DNA of 10,107 bases from SCQX01 sp035720945 (GTDB taxonomy: Bacteria; Pseudomonadota; Gammaproteobacteria; Burkholderiales; Burkholderiaceae_B). Position numbers and translations under genes: made by a program. Of this stretch, positions 1 to 6,690 are shown piece by piece. Below the pieces are notes generated by a model. The model saw only the letters and a list, made by a program, of their open reading frames with translations, was not told the origin of the DNA and did no database searches. The stretch is taken from contig DASTNK010000130.1 of assembly GCA_035720945.1 (NCBI GenBank), positions 1-10,107 on the forward strand, in the 5' to 3' direction. The number at the start of each line of letters is the position of its first letter. Positions within the stretch are counted from its first letter, which is position 1.

Positions 1-1561
1 CAGCCAAACCATGCTCGATCTCTCCAAGGACACGCTCGACCCGCGCCTGGCCAAGCGGGCGTTCCAGATGGCGTCGGCGGGGCGCGACATGTCGGAAGCG
101 CTGGATGCGGCGCGTGAATGGGTGCTCCTGGCCCCCGACGATCCCCAGGCGATCGCCACGTCGCTGGCGGTGGCTGCTTCCAACGGCGATACTTCCGGCT
201 TGTCCGCCGCGCTCTGGGATCGCATCGAGAAAGCCCAGGACAAGAACGTCGCCATCGCCCAGGCGGCGGCCATCGTCAGCAAGATGGAAAACAAGAAGCT
301 GGCGTTCGAAGTGCTGGATGGGGCGTTGCGCGATCCCGTGCGGTCGCTGCCCATGGCGCACATCGCCCTGGCCGACGCGGCGTGGGCGGCCGGCGACTCG
401 GAGCGCGCGCTGACCGAGGCGCAAACCGCCATGAAAATGGCCCCCGACTCGGAACCGGCGGCGCAGCGCGTGCTTGAATACGGCATGAAGGTCAATCCGT
501 CGCAGGCCATCAGCGTGACCAAGGCTTTCATCGCTGGTCATCCCGATTCCCGCAAGCTGCAATTGATGCTGGTCAACCACCTGGTGGGGCTGCATGAAAC
601 CGCGCAGGCGCTCGACATCCTGCACGAGATGCGTCGACGCACGCCCGAGGATTTCGACCTGCTCTACACCGAGGCGGAGGTCGATTTCCGCGCGGGCGAT
701 TATGAGCAGGCGAAGGCGCTGCTGGGCAACTACATAGACGTGCAGACCCAGCGCGGCAAATCTTTCAACGTCAACGCCACCAACGCCCAATCAGACGTGT
801 CCGACGCCCGCCTGCTGCTGGTGCAGATCGCTGAAAAGCAGAACAAGCTGGCCGACGCCATCGAGCAGTTGCGCCTTATCGACGACCCCACGGTGCGTTT
901 CCAGGCCCACCTCCACATGGCGGTGTTGCAGGCGCGCATGGGCAACATCCCCGTGGCGCGCAAAACCCTGGCCAATCTGAAACCCGACAGCCGTCATGAA
1001 AAGGCCGTCATCGCCCTGACCCTGGCGGCCATCTATCGGAACTCCGGGCGCACCGACGACGCGCTTCAGGTACTGGTCGACGCCGACAAGGCGCTGCCCG
1101 ATACCTCGGAAATCAAATACGACCTGGGCATGATGTACGCGCGCCAAGGCAAGCTGAAGCAATTCGAGGCGTTGATGCGGCGCGTGATCGAGCTCGACCC
1201 CGACAACGCGGATGCCTACAACTCGCTGGGCTATACGTACGCCGACCAGAATGAGCACCTGGACGAGGCGCGCGATCTGCTTGATCACGCACTGGAGCTC
1301 GATCCCGGTAATCCGTTCATCCTGGACAGCATGGGCTGGTACCTGTACCGCGTGAACGATCTTCACGGCGCGCTGGACTATCTCGAACGCGCCTATCGCA
1401 AGCTGCCTACCGCCGACGTCGCCGCGCATCTTGGCGAGGTGCTATGGAAACTCAGGCGCCATGAGCAGGCGCGCAAGGTCTGGCAGGAAGGGTACAAGCA
1501 AGATCCCCACGACGACACGCTGCTCAAGACTTTGAAGCGGTTCCGGGTGACGTTCAAATGA
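1..1561 (+). CDS. Tetratricopeptide-repeat protein, 5' end outside window (partial)
   Basis: The frame is already open at base 2 (Ser-Gln-Thr before the first ATG at 11). The first visible residues (DPRLAKRAFQMA, followed by a helical repeat with W37) look like the middle of the N-terminal region of a betaproteobacterial TPR protein, so the true start lies upstream and any signal peptide is not visible. Counting from the ATG at 11, 516 residues are seen. They are almost all alpha-helical repeats rich in Ala and Leu. Clear TPR units lie near residues 366-397, 400-433 (ELDPDNADAYNSLGYTYA), 434-466 (ELDPGNPFILDSMGWYLY) and 468-499. TPR arrays are protein-protein interaction scaffolds, and the specific partner cannot be read from the sequence. 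The stop overlaps the lolB start by ATGA, so the two are probably co-transcribed and translationally coupled. A role linked to the cell envelope is inferred only from that neighbour. The family assignment is firm and the precise function is unknown. Confidence 0.88.
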   Translation, partial: SQTMLDLSKDTLDPRLAKRAFQMASAGRDMSEALDAAREWVLLAPDDPQAIATSLAVAASNGDTSGLSAALWDRIEKAQDKNVAIAQAAAIVSKMENKKLAFEVLDGALRDPVRSLPMAHIALADAAWAAGDSERALTEAQTAMKMAPDSEPAAQRVLEYGMKVNPSQAISVTKAFIAGHPDSRKLQLMLVNHLVGLHETAQALDILHEMRRRTPEDFDLLYTEAEVDFRAGDYEQAKALLGNYIDVQTQRGKSFNVNATNAQSDVSDARLLLVQIAEKQNKLADAIEQLRLIDDPTVRFQAHLHMAVLQARMGNIPVARKTLANLKPDSRHEKAVIALTLAAIYRNSGRTDDALQVLVDADKALPDTSEIKYDLGMMYARQGKLKQFEALMRRVIELDPDNADAYNSLGYTYADQNEHLDEARDLLDHALELDPGNPFILDSMGWYLYRVNDLHGALDYLERAYRKLPTADVAAHLGEVLWKLRRHEQARKVWQEGYKQDPHDDTLLKTLKRFRVTFK

Positions 1562-2136
1562 CGCGGCGCGGGTTCGGGCGCCGCTTGGCGCGTGGCGGCA
1601 TGGCGGCCGCGCTGGCGGTGTTGCTGGCCGCTTGCGCCGTGCCGCCGAAGCTGGTTGGCCGTGGCGGGCCGTCGTTCAGCCGGAACGGGCGTTTCGCGGT
1701 GAATGTCAGTGGTGGCGCCAACGGCCCGCATGCGGTGCAGGGCGGGTTTTCCTGGCTGGATGAGGGGGGCGAGTTGCGGCTCGACCTCGCCAATCCGTTG
1801 GGCAGCACACTGGCCCGCATCGAAGTCACCCCGGCCGGCGCCACGCTGCGGCGCGCCGACGGCTCGCGCGAGGCCGCGCAGAACGCCGACGCGCTCGCGG
1901 CGCAGGTTCTTGGCACCCCCATCCCCGTCGAGGGCCTGCGCGACTGGCTGCGCGGCCGCACCGACGGCAAGGCGCACAACCTGAACACCAACGCATCGGG
2001 GCGGCCGGAAAGTTTCGTCGAAAACGGGTGGGAAGTGCGGCTCGCGCGCTACGACGCGGTCGGGCCGCGCCTGCTGGTCATGCAACGTGACGACGCCGGC
2101 GCGCGCATCAGTGTGCGCCTCGCCGTCGATAGTTAG
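1558..2136 (+). CDS. lolB: Outer-membrane lipoprotein LolB (lipoprotein receptor/insertase)
   Basis: LolB accepts lipoproteins from the periplasmic carrier LolA and inserts them into the inner leaflet of the outer membrane, and it is itself a lipoprotein. The 192-residue product has an Arg-rich N-terminus, a hydrophobic segment (about residues 15-25) and a lipobox LAAC with the lipidated Cys at position 26. The residue after the Cys is Ala rather than Asp, which fits outer-membrane sorting. The mature part has LolB-like features: GRFAVNV near the start, then GGFSWLDEGGELRLDLANPLGSTLARIEV, VLGTPIPVEGLRDWLRGR and a C-terminal beta strand ending RISVRLAVDS. The length matches the family (about 190-210). 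The start is the ATG overlapping the upstream TPR stop by four bases. Downstream, ispE starts 20 bp away, an order commonly seen in proteobacteria. I am confident in the family from the motifs and the context. Confidence 0.9.
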   Translation: MTRRGFGRRLARGGMAAALAVLLAACAVPPKLVGRGGPSFSRNGRFAVNVSGGANGPHAVQGGFSWLDEGGELRLDLANPLGSTLARIEVTPAGATLRRADGSREAAQNADALAAQVLGTPIPVEGLRDWLRGRTDGKAHNLNTNASGRPESFVENGWEVRLARYDAVGPRLLVMQRDDAGARISVRLAVDS

Positions 2137-2156
2137 ATCGCTCGAGTGCCTGACTC

Positions 2157-3143
2157 ATGGCTTTGTATGATGTGCCGGCGCCGGCCAAGCTCAATCTGTT
2201 TCTGCATGTCGTGGGCCGCCGGGCCGATGGCTATCATCTGCTGCAAACCGTCTTCCGGTTCATCGACCTGAATGATTCGCTGGACTTTGACGCGCGCGGC
2301 GACGGCCGGATCTCCTGCCACAACCCCGGGTTGACCGATCCCTCGGATGACCTGATCGTGCGCGCGGCGCGGGCGTTGCAACAGGCGGCCGCCATCAAAA
2401 CCGGCGCGCATATCGTTTGCCGCAAGACGATTCCCATGGGGGGCGGGCTCGGCGGCGGATCGTCGGATGCGGCCACCACGCTCATCGCCCTGAACCGACT
2501 GTGGGGAGCGGGCCTGTCGCGCGCCGAGCTCATGCGCCTGGGTTTGTCGTTGGGGGCGGACGTGCCGGTGTTTGTGTTCGGCCAGTCCGCTTTCGCCCAA
2601 GGCGTGGGCGAGAAGCTCGCCGCCGTCGAATTGCGGGAACGCGCGTATATCGTCGCGCAACCATTCCGCAACGTGCCCACGCAGGCGATTTTCCAGTCCC
2701 CGGAATTGACAAGAAACACCGCATGCGTCAAAATAGCCGTCTTTTCAAATTGGCAGAAAAGCAGCGGCACCGATGGCGTTGGTGGTCGTGGCGGCAATGG
2801 TGGCACCGATAGCGGTGGCGATGGGACGCTTGGCAAGGGGTACGGTCAGGGTCTTGCGCTTTTTGGCCGCAACGATCTCGAGCCGGTGGCTTGCGCCATG
2901 TACCCGGAAGTCGGGCGGCTGGCCGGACGGTTTCGTGAATGCGGGGTGGTTGCCCGCATGACAGGTTCCGGGGGCTGTTTCTTTGCCGAATTTGTAAACA
3001 TGGATCAGGCCCGTACATGCCTGCGCGAGGTTACCGACACAATCCCGTCGCACAGCGAAGGCGGCGAGGCCCCGGTGATCAAACGCTCGTGGCTGTGCCA
3101 GGGTTTGACCGAACATCCACTGCGGCACTGGATAAGCAGTTGA
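2157..3143 (+). CDS. ispE: 4-diphosphocytidyl-2-C-methyl-D-erythritol kinase IspE
   Basis: IspE is a cytoplasmic GHMP-family kinase of the MEP pathway. It phosphorylates the 2-hydroxyl of CDP-methylerythritol with ATP on the way to IPP and DMAPP. The 328-residue product starts with the family's PAPAKLNLFLHVVGRRADGYH segment, with the catalytic Lys at residue 11. The ATP-binding glycine loop is PMGGGLGGGSSDAA (residues 93-106), the likely catalytic Asp is D135 in GADVPVF, and the third GHMP motif is ARMTGSGGCFFAEF (267-280). The protein is longer than the usual 280-310 residues because of a Gly-rich insertion at about residues 204-232, between the conserved ELTRNT segment and FGRNDLEPV. No strong Shine-Dalgarno is visible, and coupling to lolB is likely. 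The tRNA-Gln gene begins one base after the stop codon. Confidence 0.95.
   Translation: MALYDVPAPAKLNLFLHVVGRRADGYHLLQTVFRFIDLNDSLDFDARGDGRISCHNPGLTDPSDDLIVRAARALQQAAAIKTGAHIVCRKTIPMGGGLGGGSSDAATTLIALNRLWGAGLSRAELMRLGLSLGADVPVFVFGQSAFAQGVGEKLAAVELRERAYIVAQPFRNVPTQAIFQSPELTRNTACVKIAVFSNWQKSSGTDGVGGRGGNGGTDSGGDGTLGKGYGQGLALFGRNDLEPVACAMYPEVGRLAGRFRECGVVARMTGSGGCFFAEFVNMDQARTCLREVTDTIPSHSEGGEAPVIKRSWLCQGLTEHPLRHWISS
2766..2837 (+). repeat. In-frame 36-nt imperfect tandem repeat encoding a Gly-rich loop in ispE
   Basis: GGCACCGAT occurs at 2766-2774 and again at 2802-2810, exactly 36 bases (12 codons) apart, followed by similar GC-rich Gly codons in both copies. The encoded units are GTDGVGGRGGNG and GTDSGGDGTLGK. 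The second unit is more diverged toward its end. The repeat lies in the family's variable loop and leaves the reading frame and the downstream catalytic motif intact. Confidence 0.6.
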
Positions 3144-3144
3144 T

Positions 3145-3221
3145 TGGGGAATCGCCAAGTTGGTTAAGGCACTGGATTTTGATTCCAGCATGCGAAGGTT
3201 CGAATCCTTCTTCCCCAGCCA
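3145..3221 (+). tRNA. tRNA-Gln (anticodon UUG), CCA encoded
   Basis: A complete cloverleaf can be folded by eye. The acceptor stem TGGGGAA (3145-3151) pairs with TTCCCCA (3211-3217), followed by discriminator G3218 and an encoded CCA (3219-3221). The anticodon stem CTGGA/TCCAG (3172-3176 and 3184-3188) encloses the loop TTTTGAT with anticodon TTG at 3179-3181, which reads the Gln codons CAA/CAG. The T-arm is GAAGG-TTCGAAT-CCTTC (3194-3210). The D-arm contains GGTTAAGG. The gene starts one base after the ispE stop, so its 5' end probably depends on RNase P cutting an ispE-containing transcript unless there is an internal promoter. A short T-rich run (TTATTTTT) follows the CCA. Confidence 0.97.
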
Positions 3222-3247
3222 TTATTTTTCAAGCGGGCCCATCGGCT

Positions 3248-3277
3248 GGCTGACCGCAGGCCGGCTGACCACAGGCT
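3248..3277 (+). repeat. Two 15-bp direct repeats between tRNA-Gln and prs
   Basis: GGCTGACCGCAGGCC (3248-3262) is followed immediately by GGCTGACCACAGGCT (3263-3277), matching at 13 of 15 positions. They sit in the 128-bp gap between the tRNA and prs. No function is apparent, and simple replication slippage is the plainest explanation. Confidence 0.5.
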
Positions 3278-3349
3278 GGTGCTGGCGTCTTCGCGGCGTT
3301 CTGGCAGCGGCCTTGCCGTTTTAATGCAACGAAACCTCCGCCGTCCATC

Positions 3350-4300
3350 ATGTCACAAGACAGATTCATGATCTTTACCGGCACCGCCAACATTCGTCTG
3401 GCGGTCGATGTCGTCAACCATCTTGACATGTCGCTCGGAAAAATGACTGTGGGCCGGTTCTCCGACGGCGAAGTCATGGTCGAAATCAACGAAAACGTCC
3501 GCGGCAAGGACGTTTTCGTTTTGCAGCCCACGTGCGCGCCGACCAATGACAACCTGATGGAAATCATGGTCATGGTCGATGCGCTGCGGCGGGCTTCGGC
3601 TGGCCGTATCACCGCCGCCATCCCGTATTTCGGCTATGCGCGCCAGGATCGCCGTCCGCGTTCTGCGCGGGTGTCGATCTCGGCCAAGGTCGTGGCCAAC
3701 ATGTTGCAGGTGGCGGGCGTCGATCGCGTCATGACCATGGACCTGCATGCTGACCAGATCCAGGGATTTTTCGACATCCCCGTGGACAACATCTATGCCG
3801 GGCCGGTGTTGTTGGGCGACATCTGGCGTCGCAACTACAAAGACCTGATGGTGGTCTCGCCCGACATCGGCGGCGTGGTCCGCGCCCGGGCGCTGGCCAA
3901 GCAACTGGAAGCCGACCTGGCCATCATCGACAAGCGGCGGCCGCGCGCCAATGTGTCCGAGGTCATGAACATCATCGGCGAGGTCGATGGCCGCACCTGC
4001 ATCATCATGGACGACATGGTCGATACGGCCGGCACGCTTTGCAAGGCGGCGCAAGCCCTGAAAGACCGCGGCGCCGTGCGCGTGTTCGCGTATTGCACAC
4101 ACCCCGTGCTGTCGGGCGGCGCGGTGCAGCGCATCACCGAGTCGGCCCTCGACGAACTCGTCGTGACCGACACCATTCCCCTGTCCGAGGATGGGCTGGC
4201 TTGCGGCAAGATCCGTCAGCTGTCCTGCGCCTCGCTGCTCGGCGAAACCATGCTGCGCATCTCGACCGCCGAGTCCGTCAGTTCGCTGTTCGTCGATTGA
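3350..4300 (+). CDS. prs: Ribose-phosphate pyrophosphokinase (PRPP synthase)
   Basis: Prs transfers pyrophosphate from ATP to ribose-5-phosphate to make PRPP, the precursor of purines, pyrimidines, NAD, histidine and tryptophan. The enzyme is cytoplasmic and works as a hexamer. The 316-residue product matches the class I enzyme length (315 in E. coli). Visible motifs are FSDGEVMVEINENVRGKDVF (37-56), YFGYARQDRR (93-102), the metal/ATP site MDLHADQIQGFFD with H133 (130-142), the catalytic flexible loop DKRRPR with K195 and R197 (194-199), and the PRPP-binding signature CIIMDDMVDTAGT (217-229). The start at 3350 gives the expected N-terminus (MSQDRFMIFTG), although no clear Shine-Dalgarno precedes it. 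A hairpin with a T-run follows the gene, at 4348-4372. Confidence 0.97.
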   Translation: MSQDRFMIFTGTANIRLAVDVVNHLDMSLGKMTVGRFSDGEVMVEINENVRGKDVFVLQPTCAPTNDNLMEIMVMVDALRRASAGRITAAIPYFGYARQDRRPRSARVSISAKVVANMLQVAGVDRVMTMDLHADQIQGFFDIPVDNIYAGPVLLGDIWRRNYKDLMVVSPDIGGVVRARALAKQLEADLAIIDKRRPRANVSEVMNIIGEVDGRTCIIMDDMVDTAGTLCKAAQALKDRGAVRVFAYCTHPVLSGGAVQRITESALDELVVTDTIPLSEDGLACGKIRQLSCASLLGETMLRISTAESVSSLFVD

Positions 4301-4347
4301 TTCCGTTTTTCCCGTGTTGGCTGGTCGCGGCCGGCGCGGGGCTGTGT

Positions 4348-4372
4348 GCGGTGCGCAAGCGCCGCGTTTTTT
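4348..4372 (+). terminator. Intrinsic terminator between prs and rplY
   Basis: GCGGTGC (4348-4354) pairs over seven positions, including one G-U, with GCGCCGC (4359-4365). The loop is the stable GNRA tetraloop GCAA. After one G comes a run of six T (4367-4372). It lies 48 bases past the prs stop and 31 bases before the rplY start, so it should reduce read-through from prs into rplY or act as a partial attenuator. Confidence 0.7.
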
Positions 4373-4376
4373 GACA

Positions 4377-4388
4377 GGGCGCAAGCCC
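4377..4388 (+). promoter_or_regulatory. Second GCAA-loop hairpin just upstream of the rplY ribosome-binding site
   Basis: GGGC (4377-4380) and GCCC (4385-4388) form a 4-bp stem closed by the same GCAA tetraloop as the terminator a few bases before it. It ends five bases before the GGAG Shine-Dalgarno at 4394-4397. As a leader element it could influence rplY translation, but the short stem makes this weak. Confidence 0.3.
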
Positions 4389-4393
4389 CAACT

Positions 4394-4397
4394 GGAG
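4394..4397 (+). promoter_or_regulatory. Ribosome-binding site of rplY
   Basis: GGAG lies six bases before the ATG at 4404. It decides the start: the reading frame stays open for 213 bases further upstream through prs and the terminator, but only the ATG at 4404 has a proper Shine-Dalgarno and gives the bL25 N-terminus MKFNAVSR. Confidence 0.75.
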
Positions 4398-4403
4398 TTT
4401 TCC

Positions 4404-5033
4404 ATGAAATTCAATGCCGTTTCGCGTAGCGAACAGGGTACGAGTGCGAGCCGCCGCCTGCGCCACGCCGGTCGCGTTCCCGCCATTGTGTACGGTGGCC
4501 AAACCGGCCCCGTCAGCATCGAGCTCGACCACAACGAGATCTACCACGCCCTGCGCAAAGAGCAGTTCCATGCCTCCATTCTCTCGATGGAACTCAATGG
4601 CAAGTCGGAACAGGTTCTGTTGCGCGCTGTGCAGTGGCACCCCTACAAGCAGCAGGTCCTGCACGTGGACTTTCAGCGCGTCGATGCGTCGCACGCCATC
4701 AACACCAAGGTGCCGCTGCACTTCCTCAACGCCGAGGTCTCGCCCGCCGTCAAGCTCAACAGCGCCGTCATCAGCCATGTGCTGACTGAAATCGACATCG
4801 TCTGCCTGCCTGCCAACCTGCCGCAGTTCATCGAAGTCGATCTGTCGCAGATCCTGGCTGGCGCCACGCTGCACCTGTCCGACGTCACATTGCCCATTGG
4901 CGTGACCTACGCCGCGCACGGTGGCGACGCCAACCCGGTGCTGGCCGCCGCCTTGGTCAAGGCTGGCAAGGCGGAAGAAGAGGAAACGCCTGCGGCGCCC
5001 GCTGGCGAAACGCCTGCCGCCCCGGCGGAATAA
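4404..5033 (+). CDS. rplY: 50S ribosomal protein L25/general stress protein Ctc (bL25)
   Basis: bL25 binds the loop E region of 5S rRNA in the large ribosomal subunit. The 209-residue product is the long CTC type rather than the short E. coli form of about 94 residues. The N-terminal 5S-binding domain covers about residues 1-92 and includes the family hallmark RRLRHAGRVPAIVYGG (17-32) and HVDFQRVD (87-94). A second all-beta domain follows (about 95-185), and the protein ends in a low-complexity acidic/Ala-Pro tail with ETPAAPA present twice. An upstream-extended frame from 4191 is rejected because it runs back through prs. The order prs-rplY-pth is widely conserved in proteobacteria. The gene sits between two intrinsic terminators, so it probably depends on read-through from prs or on a weak local promoter. 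I see no convincing -10 box. Confidence 0.95.
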   Translation: MKFNAVSRSEQGTSASRRLRHAGRVPAIVYGGQTGPVSIELDHNEIYHALRKEQFHASILSMELNGKSEQVLLRAVQWHPYKQQVLHVDFQRVDASHAINTKVPLHFLNAEVSPAVKLNSAVISHVLTEIDIVCLPANLPQFIEVDLSQILAGATLHLSDVTLPIGVTYAAHGGDANPVLAAALVKAGKAEEEETPAAPAGETPAAPAE

Positions 5034-5111
5034 TCCGCGACGGCGCGGCAACATGCGCCACGCCTCACCCAATCTGCCTGGCGTGCCGGGTAGGGTGGGA
5101 ACGGCGGAACA

Positions 5112-5151
5112 AGGCCCCGGCCGGGCTTATCCTGGCCGGGGCCTGTTTTTT
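5112..5151 (+). terminator. Strong intrinsic terminator after rplY
   Basis: A 14-bp stem (5112-5125 with 5131-5144, one G-T wobble) encloses the five-base loop CTTAT. It is followed by G and six T (5146-5151). The core of the stem is GGCCCCGGCC/GGCCGGGGCC. It is the clearest terminator in the window and separates rplY from pth. Confidence 0.9.
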
Positions 5152-5169
5152 GGCAACGGCCGCGTGGCG

Positions 5170-5175
5170 TACACT
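5170..5175 (+). promoter_or_regulatory. Possible -10 box for pth
   Basis: TACACT lies about 60 bases upstream of the pth start and just past the rplY terminator, which is where a new promoter is needed. TTGGCA at 5150-5155 is only 14 bases upstream, too close for a standard sigma-70 pair, so the -35 element is not convincing. Confidence 0.3.
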
Positions 5176-5234
5176 CTGTCGTCGATATCGCGGTTGCGCG
5201 CGGAACGCGCTGGTTTTTTGGTTGTCTCTCCATC

Positions 5235-5831
5235 ATGTCTGAACCCATACGCTTGATCATCGGCCTGGGCAATCCCGGGCCCGAGTACGAAACGACGCGG
5301 CACAACGCCGGATTCTGGTTGGCCGACCATTTCGCCGATGATTTGTCAGGCGTGTTCACGTTGGAAAAAGCGTTCTCCGCCTGGGTCGCCAAAGGACGGT
5401 TCGAGGGTGCGGCCATCGTGTTGGCCAAGCCCTCCACGTTCATGAACCGCTCGGGCCTGGCTGTCGGCACCCTGGCGCATTTCTACAAGCTCGCGCCCGA
5501 GCAGGTGCTGGTGCTGCATGATGAACTCGACCTTCTGCCCGGCCAGGTCAAGCTCAAGCAAGGAGGCGGGCATGCCGGGCACAACGGCTTGCGCGACATC
5601 CAGCGCGTTCTCGCGAGCCCGGACTTCTGGCGCCTGCGCGTGGGGATCGGGCATCCGCGCACACTGGGGCTGACCCAGCAAGTGGCCGGGTTCGTGCTGA
5701 ACCCCCCGAAGCGCGATGAACTGCACAAGATCGAATCGGTCATCGACCGTTGCCGGGCCGTTCTGCCTGCGCTGCTGCGCGGGGAGTTTTCGCAGGCGGT
5801 CAACCAGTTGCACGAGGGCAATCGTGAGTGA
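5235..5831 (+). CDS. pth: Peptidyl-tRNA hydrolase
   Basis: Pth cleaves the ester bond of peptidyl-tRNAs that drop off the ribosome, which recycles tRNA; it is essential in most bacteria. The 198-residue product has the family's usual length. It begins with the signature LIIGLGNPGPEYETTRHNAG (7-26), containing N13 and the catalytic His23. Other active-site residues are N71 in FMNRSG, D96 in HDELD and N117 in GGGHAGHNGLR, corresponding to the N10, H20, N68, D93 and N114 set of the E. coli enzyme. No key residue is missing. The ATG at 5235 fits the family N-terminus. No strong Shine-Dalgarno is visible. The CPBP-family gene begins 6 bp after the stop, so the two are likely co-transcribed. Confidence 0.97.
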   Translation: MSEPIRLIIGLGNPGPEYETTRHNAGFWLADHFADDLSGVFTLEKAFSAWVAKGRFEGAAIVLAKPSTFMNRSGLAVGTLAHFYKLAPEQVLVLHDELDLLPGQVKLKQGGGHAGHNGLRDIQRVLASPDFWRLRVGIGHPRTLGLTQQVAGFVLNPPKRDELHKIESVIDRCRAVLPALLRGEFSQAVNQLHEGNRE

Positions 5832-5837
5832 CGAAGC

Positions 5838-6605
5838 ATGACTGATGCAGTTCGATCGCTGGGCTTTCGCGCTGAGCTGCGGGATTTTCTGCGATTCGTG
5901 GCACGGCCGAGCTTCGGTCCGCGCTTGCCCGGGCGCGTAGCCATGCATGGGTGGGTGGAGGACTGGTTTCCCAGCCTGCGTCCGGGCAGCTTGCTGCGCT
6001 GGGCCGTCGTGCTTTGGATCGTCAACCTGTTTTTCCTGGGCCCGCTTTCACTTGCCGCCGCCATGGCGGGAGGCGCCCAGAGCCGTCTGAATCTTTGGAA
6101 CATCCCCTGGGTGGCGGCGTTGTTGTGGGCGCCCGTCGTGGAGGAGCTGGTATTTCGCTATGGCCTGCGCCACATTGCCCAGGCGTTGTGGCTGGTGCCG
6201 GCCGCGCTGGTCGCCATGTTGCTGGGTTTGCGCTGGTATTCCGTGGTGTTGCTGGTGGTGGTGCTAGCCGTGTGCTGGATCCCGGTGGCGCTGGGCTGGC
6301 GGGTCGCGCGGCGACCCCTGCCATGGCGCTGGCGCAGACGGTATCAGCGCGCGTTTCCGTGGGTGTTCCACGTCTCGTGCCTGCTGTTCGCCGGCGCGCA
6401 TCTGGCCAATTTTTCGTATGACAGCACCCCCCTTTGGGTGATGCCGTTTCTGGTGCTGCCGCAGTGGCTGACCGGCGTGGTGCTGGGATGGCAGCGCATG
6501 CGTCGGGGCGTGGGGGCGTCCATGCTGTTGCACGGCATCTTCAACGCGGGACCGCTTGGCATGGTCTGGCTGGTGCTGCATCTGGCGCCGCATCTGATGA
6601 CTTGA
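5838..6605 (+). CDS. CPBP-family intramembrane protein (putative Abi/CAAX-type metalloprotease)
   Basis: This 255-residue protein is rich in hydrophobic segments (around residues 52-76, 90-101, 117-152, 175-191, 199-218 and 228-250), interrupted by a very basic loop at 156-171. It carries the three CPBP signatures: EELVFR (E102, E103, R107), FAGAH (F184-H188) and HGIFN (H232, N236). In this family the Glu and His residues line an intramembrane metal-dependent protease site, as in Rce1-type CAAX proteases and bacteriocin-immunity proteins. The substrate of this branch is unknown, and bacteria generally lack CAAX prenylated targets. The gene starts 6 bp after pth and shares its transcript. In Bordetella-like genomes it appears to belong to the core block rather than to mobile DNA, but I infer that from the context only. 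Family assignment is good and function is open. Confidence 0.85.
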   Translation: MTDAVRSLGFRAELRDFLRFVARPSFGPRLPGRVAMHGWVEDWFPSLRPGSLLRWAVVLWIVNLFFLGPLSLAAAMAGGAQSRLNLWNIPWVAALLWAPVVEELVFRYGLRHIAQALWLVPAALVAMLLGLRWYSVVLLVVVLAVCWIPVALGWRVARRPLPWRWRRRYQRAFPWVFHVSCLLFAGAHLANFSYDSTPLWVMPFLVLPQWLTGVVLGWQRMRRGVGASMLLHGIFNAGPLGMVWLVLHLAPHLMT

Positions 6606-6690
6606 GGCCGGATGTGGCGGGGCCCATGGCGAACCCGCCAACGGTACTCGATGGTCGCTTCATTGCGGCTGCCCGTACAAGGGCCCGGGT

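Noticed and set aside
791..1429. Long minus-strand open frame opposite the TPR gene
   Set aside because: GC-rich codon bias routinely opens antisense frames. The composition is the mirror of the TPR codons, with no start context, while the + strand shows clear TPR repeats.
3145..3221. tRNA-Gln as an integration (att) site for an island
   Set aside because: No integrase, no second copy of the tRNA 3' end and uninterrupted core genes on both sides. The accessory part begins more than 4 kb away, after ychF.
4371..4376. TTGACA after the prs terminator as a -35 box for rplY
   Set aside because: The hexamer is made from the end of the terminator T-run, and no -10-like sequence lies 16-18 bases downstream, where the Shine-Dalgarno (GGAG) and start codon of rplY sit.
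4191..4403. N-terminal extension of bL25 in the open frame from 4191
   Set aside because: It would read through the 3' end of prs and the terminator in another frame. The family N-terminus and the Shine-Dalgarno both place the start at 4404.
3353..4534. 393-codon minus-strand open frame opposite prs and rplY
   Set aside because: It is antisense to two unambiguous conserved genes, His/Asp/Arg-rich and without a recognisable domain.
6616..6639. GGCGGG...CCCGCC hairpin after the CPBP gene as a terminator
   Set aside because: It has a six-base stem, a 12-base loop and no T-run on either side. It is too weak to call.
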